A stretch of 8,978 nt of DNA from an uncultured Caryophanales bacterium (GCA_946410525.1 CAMKAQ010000025.1:1-8978), one strand, 5' to 3'; counted from the first letter of the stretch, positions 1-8,973 are shown. Notes: generated by a model not told the origin, from the sequence alone. Numbers and translations are program-made.

Positions 1-1169
1 TCGGAAACGTCAAAGCGAACTTCAAAACCATTACCTCTTTCCTTCAGGATGCTCTTAACGCTGAGATGATGGGTCTAGATTACAAGGCCTATGTCGAGCA
101 TTTCGAAAACCTTAGCAAATATGAGCTCAAAAAAGAAATTCAAGCGGATTTTGCAGGGGATAATGCAGTAAAACTAATGACAATTCACGCTTCAAAAGGC
201 CTTGAATTCCCAATCGTGTATTGTCCAAACCTCGTCCGTAAATTCAATAACGACGACGCGAGAAGCTACTATCCTGTCTCAAAGAAATACGGCATCCTTT
301 TGCCAAAGAACAGGACCGACGATTATTCGGGTAACTTCCTATACTCGCTTTTCAAGGAAGACGAGACCTCTAAGGGCGCCAGCGAATACATGAGACTCTT
401 CTATGTTGAGCTGACCCGTGCTTCGAACCAAATCATCTTCGTCTCCCCAGCAAATTCCGGAGAGTCCTTTGAAGCGGTCCAAGTCGACGCTTCAGGAAAG
501 AAGGTCCTCACGAGAACGAAGAAAGATGCGAACGGGAAAATAGAATATAGCGTCGTGGTCCCAAAGACCTTCAACCAGTTCTTGATCACCGCAGGCAAAT
601 CCTATTTAGCTGGAATCATTGATTACAAGACCGCTAAGACGGACAAACCTGTTCCATTCGCCAAGATGATTGAGATGGAGCATTTCGATACACCGGTTCT
701 CAAAAAGATTGATCTCCCGGCTGAAGAAGTAGAGGAGAAGAAAGCGTCCAAAACCTCATTCACCCCAATCAACGAAGCCGCGGCCCAATACGGTTCCCAT
801 ATGCACCGTCTCCTTGAACTCGTTTCATTTAAGAACAAAGACGCCTCGTTCATCAAAAATGCCGCCGAAAGAGCCAAGATCGAGAAACTCTTCGGCCATT
901 CCATCTTTGATGACCTTTCAGACTACAAGGAGTTCCACGAATACGGATTCATCGACGACGTTAATAACCTAAGGGGCTCAATCGACCTTCTCCTTGTGAA
1001 AAAAGGCGAGAAAGCCATGATCATCGATTACAAAACGAAGTCGCTCGATGATGAGGCCTACGCCAAACAATTAGGGCTTTATAAGCAATATGTTGAGAGG
1101 GTTTTCGGTCTAAAAGCCGAAACCTATCTCCTTTCGATTTCGGAAAACATACTAAAAGTAGTAGAATAA
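1..1169 (+). CDS. addA: AddA (ATP-dependent helicase/nuclease subunit A), C-terminal part only
   Basis: AddA is the UvrD-type helicase and nuclease subunit of AddAB, which resects double-strand DNA breaks for recombination in Bacillota. The reading frame is open from base 3, so the gene begins left of the window and the ATG at 66 is internal. Only about 389 of the usual ~1,200 residues are present. Counting from the Met at 66, helicase motif V is at residues 36-52 (VKLMTIHASKGLEFPIV) and motif VI at 110-119 (RLFYVELTRA). After a linker comes the RecB-family nuclease domain: a GSHMH segment with His247, Asp307 in GSID, and the DYKT motif (Asp321, Lys323), followed by the QLGLY helix. The catalytic residues look intact. 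It ends in TAA, four bases before the next gene. addB, the usual partner, is not in view and would be expected upstream. The family call is secure; the RecBCD-type RecB is the less likely alternative. Confidence 0.93.
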   Translation, partial: GNVKANFKTITSFLQDALNAEMMGLDYKAYVEHFENLSKYELKKEIQADFAGDNAVKLMTIHASKGLEFPIVYCPNLVRKFNNDDARSYYPVSKKYGILLPKNRTDDYSGNFLYSLFKEDETSKGASEYMRLFYVELTRASNQIIFVSPANSGESFEAVQVDASGKKVLTRTKKDANGKIEYSVVVPKTFNQFLITAGKSYLAGIIDYKTAKTDKPVPFAKMIEMEHFDTPVLKKIDLPAEEVEEKKASKTSFTPINEAAAQYGSHMHRLLELVSFKNKDASFIKNAAERAKIEKLFGHSIFDDLSDYKEFHEYGFIDDVNNLRGSIDLLLVKKGEKAMIIDYKTKSLDDEAYAKQLGLYKQYVERVFGLKAETYLLSISENILKVVE

Positions 1170-1173
1170 CGTC

Positions 1174-2316
1174 ATGGCCGAGAAAAAGATCACCAAAGAA
1201 AACTTCGCTCAGCTCTTAGAGACGATCCACGCCCCAAAGAGTCTGAACTTTGATTTCCTCTATCAAGCATTCCTTGACTCTTTGGAGTCAGACGAATCAA
1301 TCAAAGAGGAATCTTCTTTCGTCAGCAAGATGAATCTCAACCCTCTTCAGGTTCTTCTTTATCTCGTCAATGAGCATTCCTTCTATCTCATCACTCACCC
1401 AGAGAAAAAAGAAGCGGACCTCATCCAAGATGAGAAGTATGAGCAGCTTCTTCTTTCCATCACTCTCGACAAATATTACACGAACGAGCATTTGGCCTAC
1501 CGTAACCAAAACTTCTCGAACCGTTTCACCCCAACGATCTCAACCTTGACCCTATATCTCAACTTCGTCCTTGGCATGCTTAGCCGCTACCCACAGGGCA
1601 ACCCAAACGAGACCCTTGTCATCGATGTCATGAAGAAGGGGTTCTCGATGGCCCAGTGCATCGTCAATCTTCTTGAAAACGGCTACGAAACCGAAGCCTT
1701 TTCCACTTGGAGAACTCTTCACGAGAATGAGTGCATCCTCCAGGTCTTAGTCTCTTATGGCAAACCTGTCATGGATGCTTATGTCGCCCACATGAAATAC
1801 GCGGTGGCCTTCCGTGGTGGTTTAGGCTCAAAAGAAGAAACCGATCAGGTCTTCGCCTCCATCAAAGAAGGCATGAAAGAGAATGACCTCAAGTCGAAAG
1901 ACATGAAGCGTTTCATCGAATATGGTTGGCTTGCCGCCATCCCAGACGTGAAGATGGGAAGAATCCCTGATTTCAAATTCAATTTCCGCGATGGCGTCGA
2001 AAGATGCGCCAACTTACGTCAGTATTCAAAGGTCTATGAGATGTCGAGCGAGATCGCCCATTCCTCGCCTCTTCTCATCTATAGCCGCAAGACCTATTTC
2101 TACCTCGTCACCATCCTCAACCTCTACGAATCCTTCTTCAGGCTTGAGAAGATCTTCAAAACCCTCTATTTCGCGAACATCCCAGATGAAGCGCAGAAAC
2201 AATATCTCCAGATGCAGAGCCTCTATTACGGGGAGCTGCTCTCCTGCTATAAATTCGAGAAAGCCCGATTAGACGGAATGGTCAAGTCTGGCTCTGTTGA
2301 AAAAGACGAAAAGTAA
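1174..2316 (+). CDS. Hypothetical protein resembling the DUF5677 family
   Basis: The function is unknown. The 380-residue protein is predicted to be soluble and mostly helical, with no signal peptide and no clear membrane segment. The middle and C-terminal parts resemble DUF5677 proteins: a helix of the type GYETEAFSTWRTLHENE (residues 170-186, with Arg180 and Glu184) and a later YEMSSEIAHSS segment (288-298, with His296). These Arg/Glu and Ser...His positions are the recognisable family landmarks. The assignment is from memory of the family pattern, not from a search. The N-terminal ~150 residues show nothing I recognise. The ATG lies four bases after the addA stop with no good Shine-Dalgarno sequence, so translation probably depends on coupling to addA. 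A terminator follows directly, which places the gene at the end of the addA transcription unit and separates it from the ATP synthase operon. A role in DNA repair or defence would be a guess from position only. Confidence 0.8.
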   Translation: MAEKKITKENFAQLLETIHAPKSLNFDFLYQAFLDSLESDESIKEESSFVSKMNLNPLQVLLYLVNEHSFYLITHPEKKEADLIQDEKYEQLLLSITLDKYYTNEHLAYRNQNFSNRFTPTISTLTLYLNFVLGMLSRYPQGNPNETLVIDVMKKGFSMAQCIVNLLENGYETEAFSTWRTLHENECILQVLVSYGKPVMDAYVAHMKYAVAFRGGLGSKEETDQVFASIKEGMKENDLKSKDMKRFIEYGWLAAIPDVKMGRIPDFKFNFRDGVERCANLRQYSKVYEMSSEIAHSSPLLIYSRKTYFYLVTILNLYESFFRLEKIFKTLYFANIPDEAQKQYLQMQSLYYGELLSCYKFEKARLDGMVKSGSVEKDEK

Positions 2317-2370
2317 AGAGGAAGTCCGTATTTCTTTATTGATAAAACAAAGAAATAGGCTCCTTTTTTT
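2314..2370 (+). terminator. Rho-independent terminator after the DUF5677-like gene
   Basis: A perfect 9-base inverted repeat, TATTTCTTT (2329-2337) and AAAGAAATA (2349-2357), encloses an 11-base loop and is followed by a run of seven T (2364-2370). The stem can be extended past a small internal loop by pairing AAAGAGGA (2315-2322) with TCCTTTTT (2361-2368), allowing one G-T pair. The core stem is AT-rich, so the extended lower stem probably matters for strength. It ends the addA/DUF5677-like transcript and insulates the ATP synthase operon. Confidence 0.85.
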
Positions 2371-2375
2371 GTGGC

Positions 2376-2412
2376 TTTTTCCCTAATAGGGAAGTAAAGT
2401 ATACTAGTTAAA
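2376..2412 (+). promoter_or_regulatory. Likely promoter of the ATP synthase operon
   Basis: A good -10 hexamer, TATACT, lies at 2400-2405 (one mismatch to TATAAT) directly after the terminator and before the first atp gene. The -35 region is poor: at 16-18 bases spacing only T/C-rich hexamers occur (for example TTTCCC at 2378-2383). No extended -10 TG is present. Transcription would start near 2412, giving a leader of only about 17 bases before the atpI ATG. The -35 region overlaps a small inverted repeat, so an activator or repressor may act here. The position in the only sizeable gap supports the call; the weak -35 limits confidence. Confidence 0.5.
2379..2393. repeat. Short inverted repeat overlapping the -35 region
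   Basis: TTCCC (2379-2383) and GGGAA (2389-2393) form a perfect 5-base inverted repeat around TAATA. It sits between the terminator T-run and the -10 hexamer, where an operator would be placed. It could also be chance or an accessory hairpin of the terminator region. Confidence 0.35.
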
Positions 2413-2428
2413 TATCCCTTTTTGAAAT

Positions 2429-2848
2429 ATGGTTGAAAAATATCTCAAATTAAACGAAAACCAGAAAACCATCTTCTGGCTTGCCGTCATCGGCGCTGTT
2501 GTCTTCATCGGACTCTGTCCGTTATTCTTCTTTTACGAGATCAAAGGCTACTCTTACCCAATTGGTTGGGTCTTAGGAACCCTTGCTGAGATCCTTTCCT
2601 TCTGGACCATCATCAAGATGAGCGAAGCCGCGATTCCACAGGAAAAAGGCGCTGACCCAAAGGCGCTCAACATCGTCTTCTATATCGCCTTAAGATTCAT
2701 TCTCTATATCGTTGTTCTTACTGTCGCCGCCATCTGTACCTTCACCACTTGGTTCGGCGCTTTCAGCTTATTCAACTTCTGGACGACCTTCGCTGGTCTC
2801 CTTCCAGTCCAGATTTACCTTTTCGTAAGGCACTTAAAGAGAGGATAA
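2429..2848 (+). CDS. atpI: ATP synthase subunit I-like membrane protein (AtpI)
   Basis: This 139-residue protein has four likely membrane helices at about residues 14-36, 44-64, 80-103 and 107-134, with a short basic C-terminus (RHLKRG). AtpI is not part of the finished enzyme; in other bacteria it helps assemble the c-ring, and a magnesium-supply role has also been proposed. Identification rests on size, topology, the glycine-bearing second helix (IGWVLGTLAEIL) and the position as first gene of an atp operon directly before atpB, since AtpI sequences are poorly conserved. The ATG at 2429 is preceded in frame by a TGA at 2423 and no better start follows nearby. No Shine-Dalgarno sequence precedes it, and the predicted leader is very short, so initiation may be weak or leaderless-like. 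It ends four bases before atpB, whose ribosome binding site lies inside the atpI end. Confidence 0.8.
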   Translation: MVEKYLKLNENQKTIFWLAVIGAVVFIGLCPLFFFYEIKGYSYPIGWVLGTLAEILSFWTIIKMSEAAIPQEKGADPKALNIVFYIALRFILYIVVLTVAAICTFTTWFGAFSLFNFWTTFAGLLPVQIYLFVRHLKRG

Positions 2849-2852
2849 AGCG

Positions 2853-3746
2853 GTGAATTTCCTAACCGTTTTCGATAGAGTCACTAGCGCAACATCCCAT
2901 TCCTTCGAGGACAAAATGGAATCGATGTTCCATTGGGATGGTTGGGCCTCGATTGACGCCCCGCTCGTCAGCTCGCTTTTCGTCATGCTCCTTCTTGCCG
3001 TCATCGGCGTAGTGGTGGGCGTGAGAGCCAGGATCGCTCTTAAGAACAAAGAGTATCTAGAGAAACCAAAGGGCATCATGTTCTTCGCTGAGCTCTATTA
3101 CAACATGTGCAACAACTTCGCCTCCTCGAATATGGGCGAAACCCATTCCGAATGGGGCGGATATTTCTGGACCCTTTTCGCTTACCTTTTCATCGGATTC
3201 AATATCTCCCTCTTTGGGCTCCCAAGCCTTGTTGATTGGCTCGCTTGCCCGCTATGCCTTGCGATCATCATGTTCACGATCATCCAATTCCAGGGACTTA
3301 GGTATTCGAAGCTTGGCTATTTCCACCGTTACGTGGAGCCGATCTTCATCTTCCTCCCTGTCAACCTCATCACCATGTGGGCGCCAATCGTCTCGACCAC
3401 GATGCGTATGTTTGGTAACTGCCTCTCAGGCACCATTCTTGTTACGCTTCTGCAATGGGCTCTAAGCAACGCTTCAAGCGGAATCTTCGACCTCTTCGGC
3501 GTGGTCGGTACCATAGGTACCTCATCTTTCTGGAATGACCCAGGCTGGACGAGCATCTTCCTCGCCCCATTCCCTGTCGGTATTCTCAATTCTTATTTCT
3601 CCTTATTCTCAGGGTTCATCCAAACCCTGGTCTTCACAACCCTTTCGGCCATTTGGATTTCGCAAGAAATGCCTCAGCCTGAAGAAAAGAAAAAGGAAGA
3701 GAAACTTCCTGAGCCTGAGGTTAGGCCGCTTGTGATCGAAGGATAA
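2853..3746 (+). CDS. atpB: ATP synthase Fo subunit a
   Basis: Subunit a forms the two ion half-channels against the c-ring in the membrane. The protein has 297 residues and several hydrophobic helices. The essential arginine is Arg185 in STTMRMFGNCLSG (compare the usual LRLFGN), and the conserved glutamine of the last helix is Gln257 in FSGFIQTLVFTTL. The spacing between them, 72 residues, is clearly longer than the 42 in E. coli (Arg210-Gln252), so about 30 residues are added around 200-240. The protein ends in a charged, proline-rich tail (about 272-297) that should be cytoplasmic or at least outside the membrane. The start is GTG at 2853, with GAGG at 2841-2844 eight bases upstream. No ATG in this position competes, and the N-terminus agrees in length with related proteins. 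The style of the last helix (YF.LFSGFIQT) recalls Mollicutes and Erysipelotrichia subunit a. Confidence 0.95.
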   Translation: MNFLTVFDRVTSATSHSFEDKMESMFHWDGWASIDAPLVSSLFVMLLLAVIGVVVGVRARIALKNKEYLEKPKGIMFFAELYYNMCNNFASSNMGETHSEWGGYFWTLFAYLFIGFNISLFGLPSLVDWLACPLCLAIIMFTIIQFQGLRYSKLGYFHRYVEPIFIFLPVNLITMWAPIVSTTMRMFGNCLSGTILVTLLQWALSNASSGIFDLFGVVGTIGTSSFWNDPGWTSIFLAPFPVGILNSYFSLFSGFIQTLVFTTLSAIWISQEMPQPEEKKKEEKLPEPEVRPLVIEG

Positions 3747-3762
3747 GGTCAATAGTTCATAC

Positions 3763-3770
3763 AAGGAGGA
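3763..3770 (+). promoter_or_regulatory. Strong Shine-Dalgarno sequence of atpE
   Basis: AAGGAGGA lies six bases before the atpE ATG, an almost ideal match and spacing. It is the strongest ribosome binding site in the operon that clearly belongs to a start codon, and it sits in the longest gap within the operon (30 bases). This fits the need for roughly 8 to 15 c subunits per enzyme. Confidence 0.85.
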
Positions 3771-3776
3771 AAAAAT

Positions 3777-4028
3777 ATGAACGCTGGTTTATGTGCAATC
3801 GCTGCCGCCATCGCAGTCGGCATGGGCTGCCTCTCCGCTATCGGTGAAGGCTTGATCTGTTCCCATTCCATCGATGGAATGGTCAGAAACCCAGAAATGG
3901 CAGGCAAGCTCCGCACCAACATGATGGTCGCGGTCGCTCTTGACGAGTCAACCGCTATTTACGCGCTTGTCGTCTCTCTTCTCATCCTCTTCATGATGGG
4001 TCTTCCAGCTCTTAACAAAGGCATCTAA
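3777..4028 (+). CDS. atpE: ATP synthase Fo subunit c, probably Na+-type
   Basis: Subunit c is the hairpin protein that forms the rotating ring and carries the coupling ion. The 83 residues give two membrane helices joined by the conserved polar loop VRNPEMAGK (36-44). The essential carboxylate is Glu57 in helix 2, in the string DESTAIY (56-62). Aligned on the RNPE loop, Glu24 of helix 1 (AIGEG) falls at the position of Gln32 in the Ilyobacter sodium c-ring and of the second Glu in the Fusobacterium ring, while Ser58, Thr59 and Tyr62 match Ser66, Thr67 and Tyr70 there. This ES/EST set with a second carboxylate suggests sodium binding, although the proline of the PxxxQ motif is replaced by Ser20. 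An extra acidic residue, Asp56, sits next to Glu57. The start is clear from the strong AAGGAGGA. A perfect palindrome occurs within codons 29-36. Confidence 0.96.
   Translation: MNAGLCAIAAAIAVGMGCLSAIGEGLICSHSIDGMVRNPEMAGKLRTNMMVAVALDESTAIYALVVSLLILFMMGLPALNKGI
3863..3882. repeat. Perfect 20-base palindrome inside atpE
   Basis: The arms CCATTCCATC and GATGGAATGG are exact reverse complements with no spacer. In mRNA this can form an 8-pair stem with a four-base loop. It covers codons 29-36 of atpE (SHSIDGMV), the end of helix 1 and the start of the polar loop. Confidence 0.8.
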
Positions 4029-4045
4029 GATAAGGACCTTTAAGG

Positions 4046-4594
4046 ATGAACGGATTAGGAATCACAGTATACGATTCTTCAGCCCCTTTCACCGTTGAGG
4101 ACTTCTTGGACAAACTCTTTCCTAACTTTTGGAGTTTGCTCATCAACCTCATCGCGTTGATCGTCCTTTTCGTGTTCCTTTATCACATCGCCTACAAGCC
4201 GGTTAAGAAATACCTCGACGCCAGAAAGAACTACGTGGAAAAGAACATTCGTGACAGCGAATCCTCGAAAGCCATGTACGAAAAGAAAGTCGCTGAAAGC
4301 GAAACCATGATCTCCGAAGCCCGCAAAGAGGCAACGGACATCATCGCCAAAGCCAAAAGTGACGCCGAAGTCAGCGCCGAGGGCATCATCAAAAACGCCA
4401 AAGAGCAAGCCGAGGCCCGCCAAAGAGCGGCCGATGAGGCGATCGCTCAGGCCGAAGAGAAATCACGTCGCGCCATCAGAGAAGAAATCGTCAATGTCGC
4501 CCTTGATGCCTCGAAAGCCGTCCTTGGCCGTGAAGTGAACAAAGAGGATAACGCCAAACTCGTCGACGAATTCGTCGAGAGCGTGGACGAATAA
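4046..4594 (+). CDS. atpF: ATP synthase Fo subunit b
   Basis: Subunit b is the peripheral stalk that holds the F1 head against rotation. The 182-residue protein has one N-terminal membrane helix (about 28-49, SLLINLIALIVLFVFLYHIA), the typical KPVKKYLDARK transition, then a long charged helix rich in Ala, Glu and Lys (about 50-160) that should form the coiled coil, and a short C-terminal part (VLGREVNKEDNAKLVDEFV) that contacts delta. Length and layout are ordinary. AAGGA at 4032-4036 lies nine bases before the ATG. It follows atpE by 17 bases. Only one b gene is visible, so the stalk is probably a b2 homodimer. Confidence 0.94.
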   Translation: MNGLGITVYDSSAPFTVEDFLDKLFPNFWSLLINLIALIVLFVFLYHIAYKPVKKYLDARKNYVEKNIRDSESSKAMYEKKVAESETMISEARKEATDIIAKAKSDAEVSAEGIIKNAKEQAEARQRAADEAIAQAEEKSRRAIREEIVNVALDASKAVLGREVNKEDNAKLVDEFVESVDE

Positions 4595-4603
4595 GGAGAA
4601 TAA

Positions 4604-5155
4604 ATGAGGGGAGCGGAAGCAAACGCATACGCCGCCGGCCTTTATGAGCTGGCACTTGAGGTGAAGAAAGTCCCTTCTTTCCAAAAGGAAATGAAGGAAG
4701 TCCTCAGCCTCTTCAGGGATAACCCTGAGCTTTTGGAAACCCTTTCCTCATATTCATTGCCTGAGGAATCGCTTAACACCCTCGTTGACAAGACCTTCGG
4801 GGGATTAACAAACAAAGAGATTCCAGCTTTCTTGAAGCTCTTGATGCTAAAGCATGAGATTCTCCATTTTGAGGAAATCGCCTCCTCGTTCAATGGGCTT
4901 TGCAATGACTTTAGCGGAGTCAAGGAAGGAATCGTCTATTCGGCGGAGAAACTCTCAGAAGCTGAAATCAAAAAGATCGAGAAATCCATCGGGGAAAGAC
5001 TCTCCTCGAAGGTTGAGCTCGAAAACCACGTCGACCATCGTCTTATCGGCGGCGTGAAAGTATATGTGGATGACAAAGTCTTTGACGGGACCATCCTTGG
5101 GAAGGTTGAGCGTTTACGCAGCACCCTTCTCAAAACAGACGGAGGAAAGATATGA
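4604..5155 (+). CDS. atpH: ATP synthase F1 subunit delta
   Basis: Delta (OSCP in mitochondria) caps the top of the alpha3beta3 head and binds the b dimer. The 183-residue protein shows the N-terminal family signature [12 protein letters not shown] (8-19) and the C-terminal signature [19 protein letters not shown] (147-165), followed by a basic helix with LRSTLL. Length is normal. AAGGAG (4593-4598) overlaps the atpF stop and lies five bases before the ATG. The gene ends in TGA, overlapping the atpA start as ATGA, so alpha translation is probably coupled to delta. This is the only TGA stop in the window. The following in-frame codons are AAC and then TAA, so read-through would add only two residues. 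Confidence 0.94.
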   Translation: MRGAEANAYAAGLYELALEVKKVPSFQKEMKEVLSLFRDNPELLETLSSYSLPEESLNTLVDKTFGGLTNKEIPAFLKLLMLKHEILHFEEIASSFNGLCNDFSGVKEGIVYSAEKLSEAEIKKIEKSIGERLSSKVELENHVDHRLIGGVKVYVDDKVFDGTILGKVERLRSTLLKTDGGKI

Positions 5156-6678
5156 AACTAAACCCCAGTGAGATAAGCGCTCTCATCAAGGAGCAGATCA
5201 AGGGATATGAGAACCTTGTCGAGAGCAGCGACGTAGGCACCGTCATCGCAGTCGGCGATGGCATTGCGACAATCTATGGCCTAAAGAACGCCATGCTCGG
5301 TGAGCTTCTTCTTTTCCCTAACGACGTCTATGGCATGGTCATGAACCTCAATCTCGATGATGTCGGCGCCGTCCTTTTAGGAAGCGACAGACAAATCAAA
5401 GAAGGCGATACCGTCAAACGCACCCACAAAGTCGTCGAGGTCCCAGTAGGGGATGGACTCCTTGGCAGAGTCGTCTCTCCTTTAGGCCTCCCTCTTGATG
5501 AAGTTGGACCAATATCCTATGCAAAAACGCGTCCAATTGAAAGAATCGCTCCTGGCGTCATGACCAGGAAATCCGTCAATACCCCTCTCGAAACCGGCAT
5601 CAAAGCCATCGATTCCATGATTCCGATCGGCCGTGGTCAGCGTGAGCTCATCATCGGCGACCGTCAGACTGGCAAGACCTCCATTGCCATCGACACCATC
5701 GTGAATCAGAAAGGCAAGAACGTTAAGTGTGTCTATGTCGCGATCGGTCAGAAGAACTCAACCGTCGCTGGAATCGTTGCCAAACTCAAAGCCAGAGGCT
5801 GCTTCGATTACGTTACTGTTATCAACGCAAGCGCCTCCGAGCCAGCCCCTCAGCAATATGTCGCCCCATTCGCGGGCATGGCCATGGCTGAGGAATGGAT
5901 GGAAAACGGTGAGGATGTCCTCATTGTTTTCGATGATTTAAGTAAGCACGCCGTCGCATACCGCGCCCTCTCTCTTCTCTTGAGAAGAGCCCCAGGACGT
6001 GAAGCCTACCCAGGCGACATCTTCTATCTTCATAGCAGACTCCTTGAGAGAGCTTGCAAACTCTCCAAAGACTACGGCGGTGGCTCCATCACCGCTCTCC
6101 CAATCGTTGAGACCCAGGCTGGTGATATCAGCGCCTACATCCCAACGAACATCATTTCCATCACCGATGGTCAGATCTTTTTAGTGAGCGACTTCTTCGC
6201 TTCCGGCCAGCGTCCTGCTGTCGATTCAGGTCTTTCCGTCAGCCGTGTTGGCTCAAGCGCTCAGATCAAAGCCATGAAGCAGGTTGCCTCATCCTTAAAG
6301 ATCGAACTTGCCAACTACCGTGAGAACCTTAGCTTCTCCCAGTTTGGAAGTGATTTAGACGCCGAGACCAAGCGTATCCTCACCCATGGTGCGGTTGTCA
6401 CCGAAGCCCTCAAACAAGTCAACTGGGCCCCAATGAACATGATCCGCGAGATCATCGAGCTCTTCGCGGTCAATAAGAAGTTCCTCGATGACCTCTCTCT
6501 CCCAGAGGTCAACCCATTCCTTTCCGAGATGTATCAGTACATTGAGGATTCCCATAGGGAAATCATCGACGAGCTTAATGAAAAGAAAGCCTTCACCGAT
6601 GAGCTTAACGAGAAACTCGCTAGCGCCATCAAGGAATACAAGAAAACCTACGAACTCAAAAAGGAAGCGACTAAGTAA
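5152..6678 (+). CDS. atpA: ATP synthase F1 subunit alpha
   Basis: Alpha alternates with beta in the catalytic hexamer and binds nucleotide without hydrolysing it. The 508 residues match the usual length. The P-loop is GDRQTGKT (169-176), the Walker B-like strand is VLIVFDD (256-262), and the family stretch [20 protein letters not shown] is at 281-300. The arginine that reaches into the beta catalytic site is Arg365 in [11 protein letters not shown] (compare Arg376 in E. coli). The N-terminal helix ([12 protein letters not shown]) for delta binding is present. The C-terminal tail carries DELNEK twice (473-478 and 483-488), a small internal repeat also visible in the DNA. The ATG at 5152 overlaps the atpH stop and is preceded by GGAGGA (5141-5146) at five bases. 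Nothing essential appears to be missing. Confidence 0.97.
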   Translation: MKLNPSEISALIKEQIKGYENLVESSDVGTVIAVGDGIATIYGLKNAMLGELLLFPNDVYGMVMNLNLDDVGAVLLGSDRQIKEGDTVKRTHKVVEVPVGDGLLGRVVSPLGLPLDEVGPISYAKTRPIERIAPGVMTRKSVNTPLETGIKAIDSMIPIGRGQRELIIGDRQTGKTSIAIDTIVNQKGKNVKCVYVAIGQKNSTVAGIVAKLKARGCFDYVTVINASASEPAPQQYVAPFAGMAMAEEWMENGEDVLIVFDDLSKHAVAYRALSLLLRRAPGREAYPGDIFYLHSRLLERACKLSKDYGGGSITALPIVETQAGDISAYIPTNIISITDGQIFLVSDFFASGQRPAVDSGLSVSRVGSSAQIKAMKQVASSLKIELANYRENLSFSQFGSDLDAETKRILTHGAVVTEALKQVNWAPMNMIREIIELFAVNKKFLDDLSLPEVNPFLSEMYQYIEDSHREIIDELNEKKAFTDELNEKLASAIKEYKKTYELKKEATK

Positions 6679-6680
6679 CA

Positions 6681-8972
<2,292 letters not shown>

Positions 8973-8973
<1 letters not shown>

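Noticed and set aside
66..68. ATG at 66 as the true start of the first gene
   Set aside because: The frame is open to the window edge, and a protein starting here would lack the ATPase motifs that AddA needs. It is a truncated gene, not a short one.
1275..1290. TGACTC-TTTG-GAGTCA hairpin in the DUF5677-like gene
   Set aside because: A 6-pair stem is expected by chance several times in 9 kb, there is no T-run, and it lies well inside the coding sequence.
4079..4423. 114-codon minus-strand frame opposite atpF
   Set aside because: Its Gly/Phe/Val-rich content is what the reverse strand of the Ala/Lys/Glu-rich b coiled coil gives; there is no independent support.
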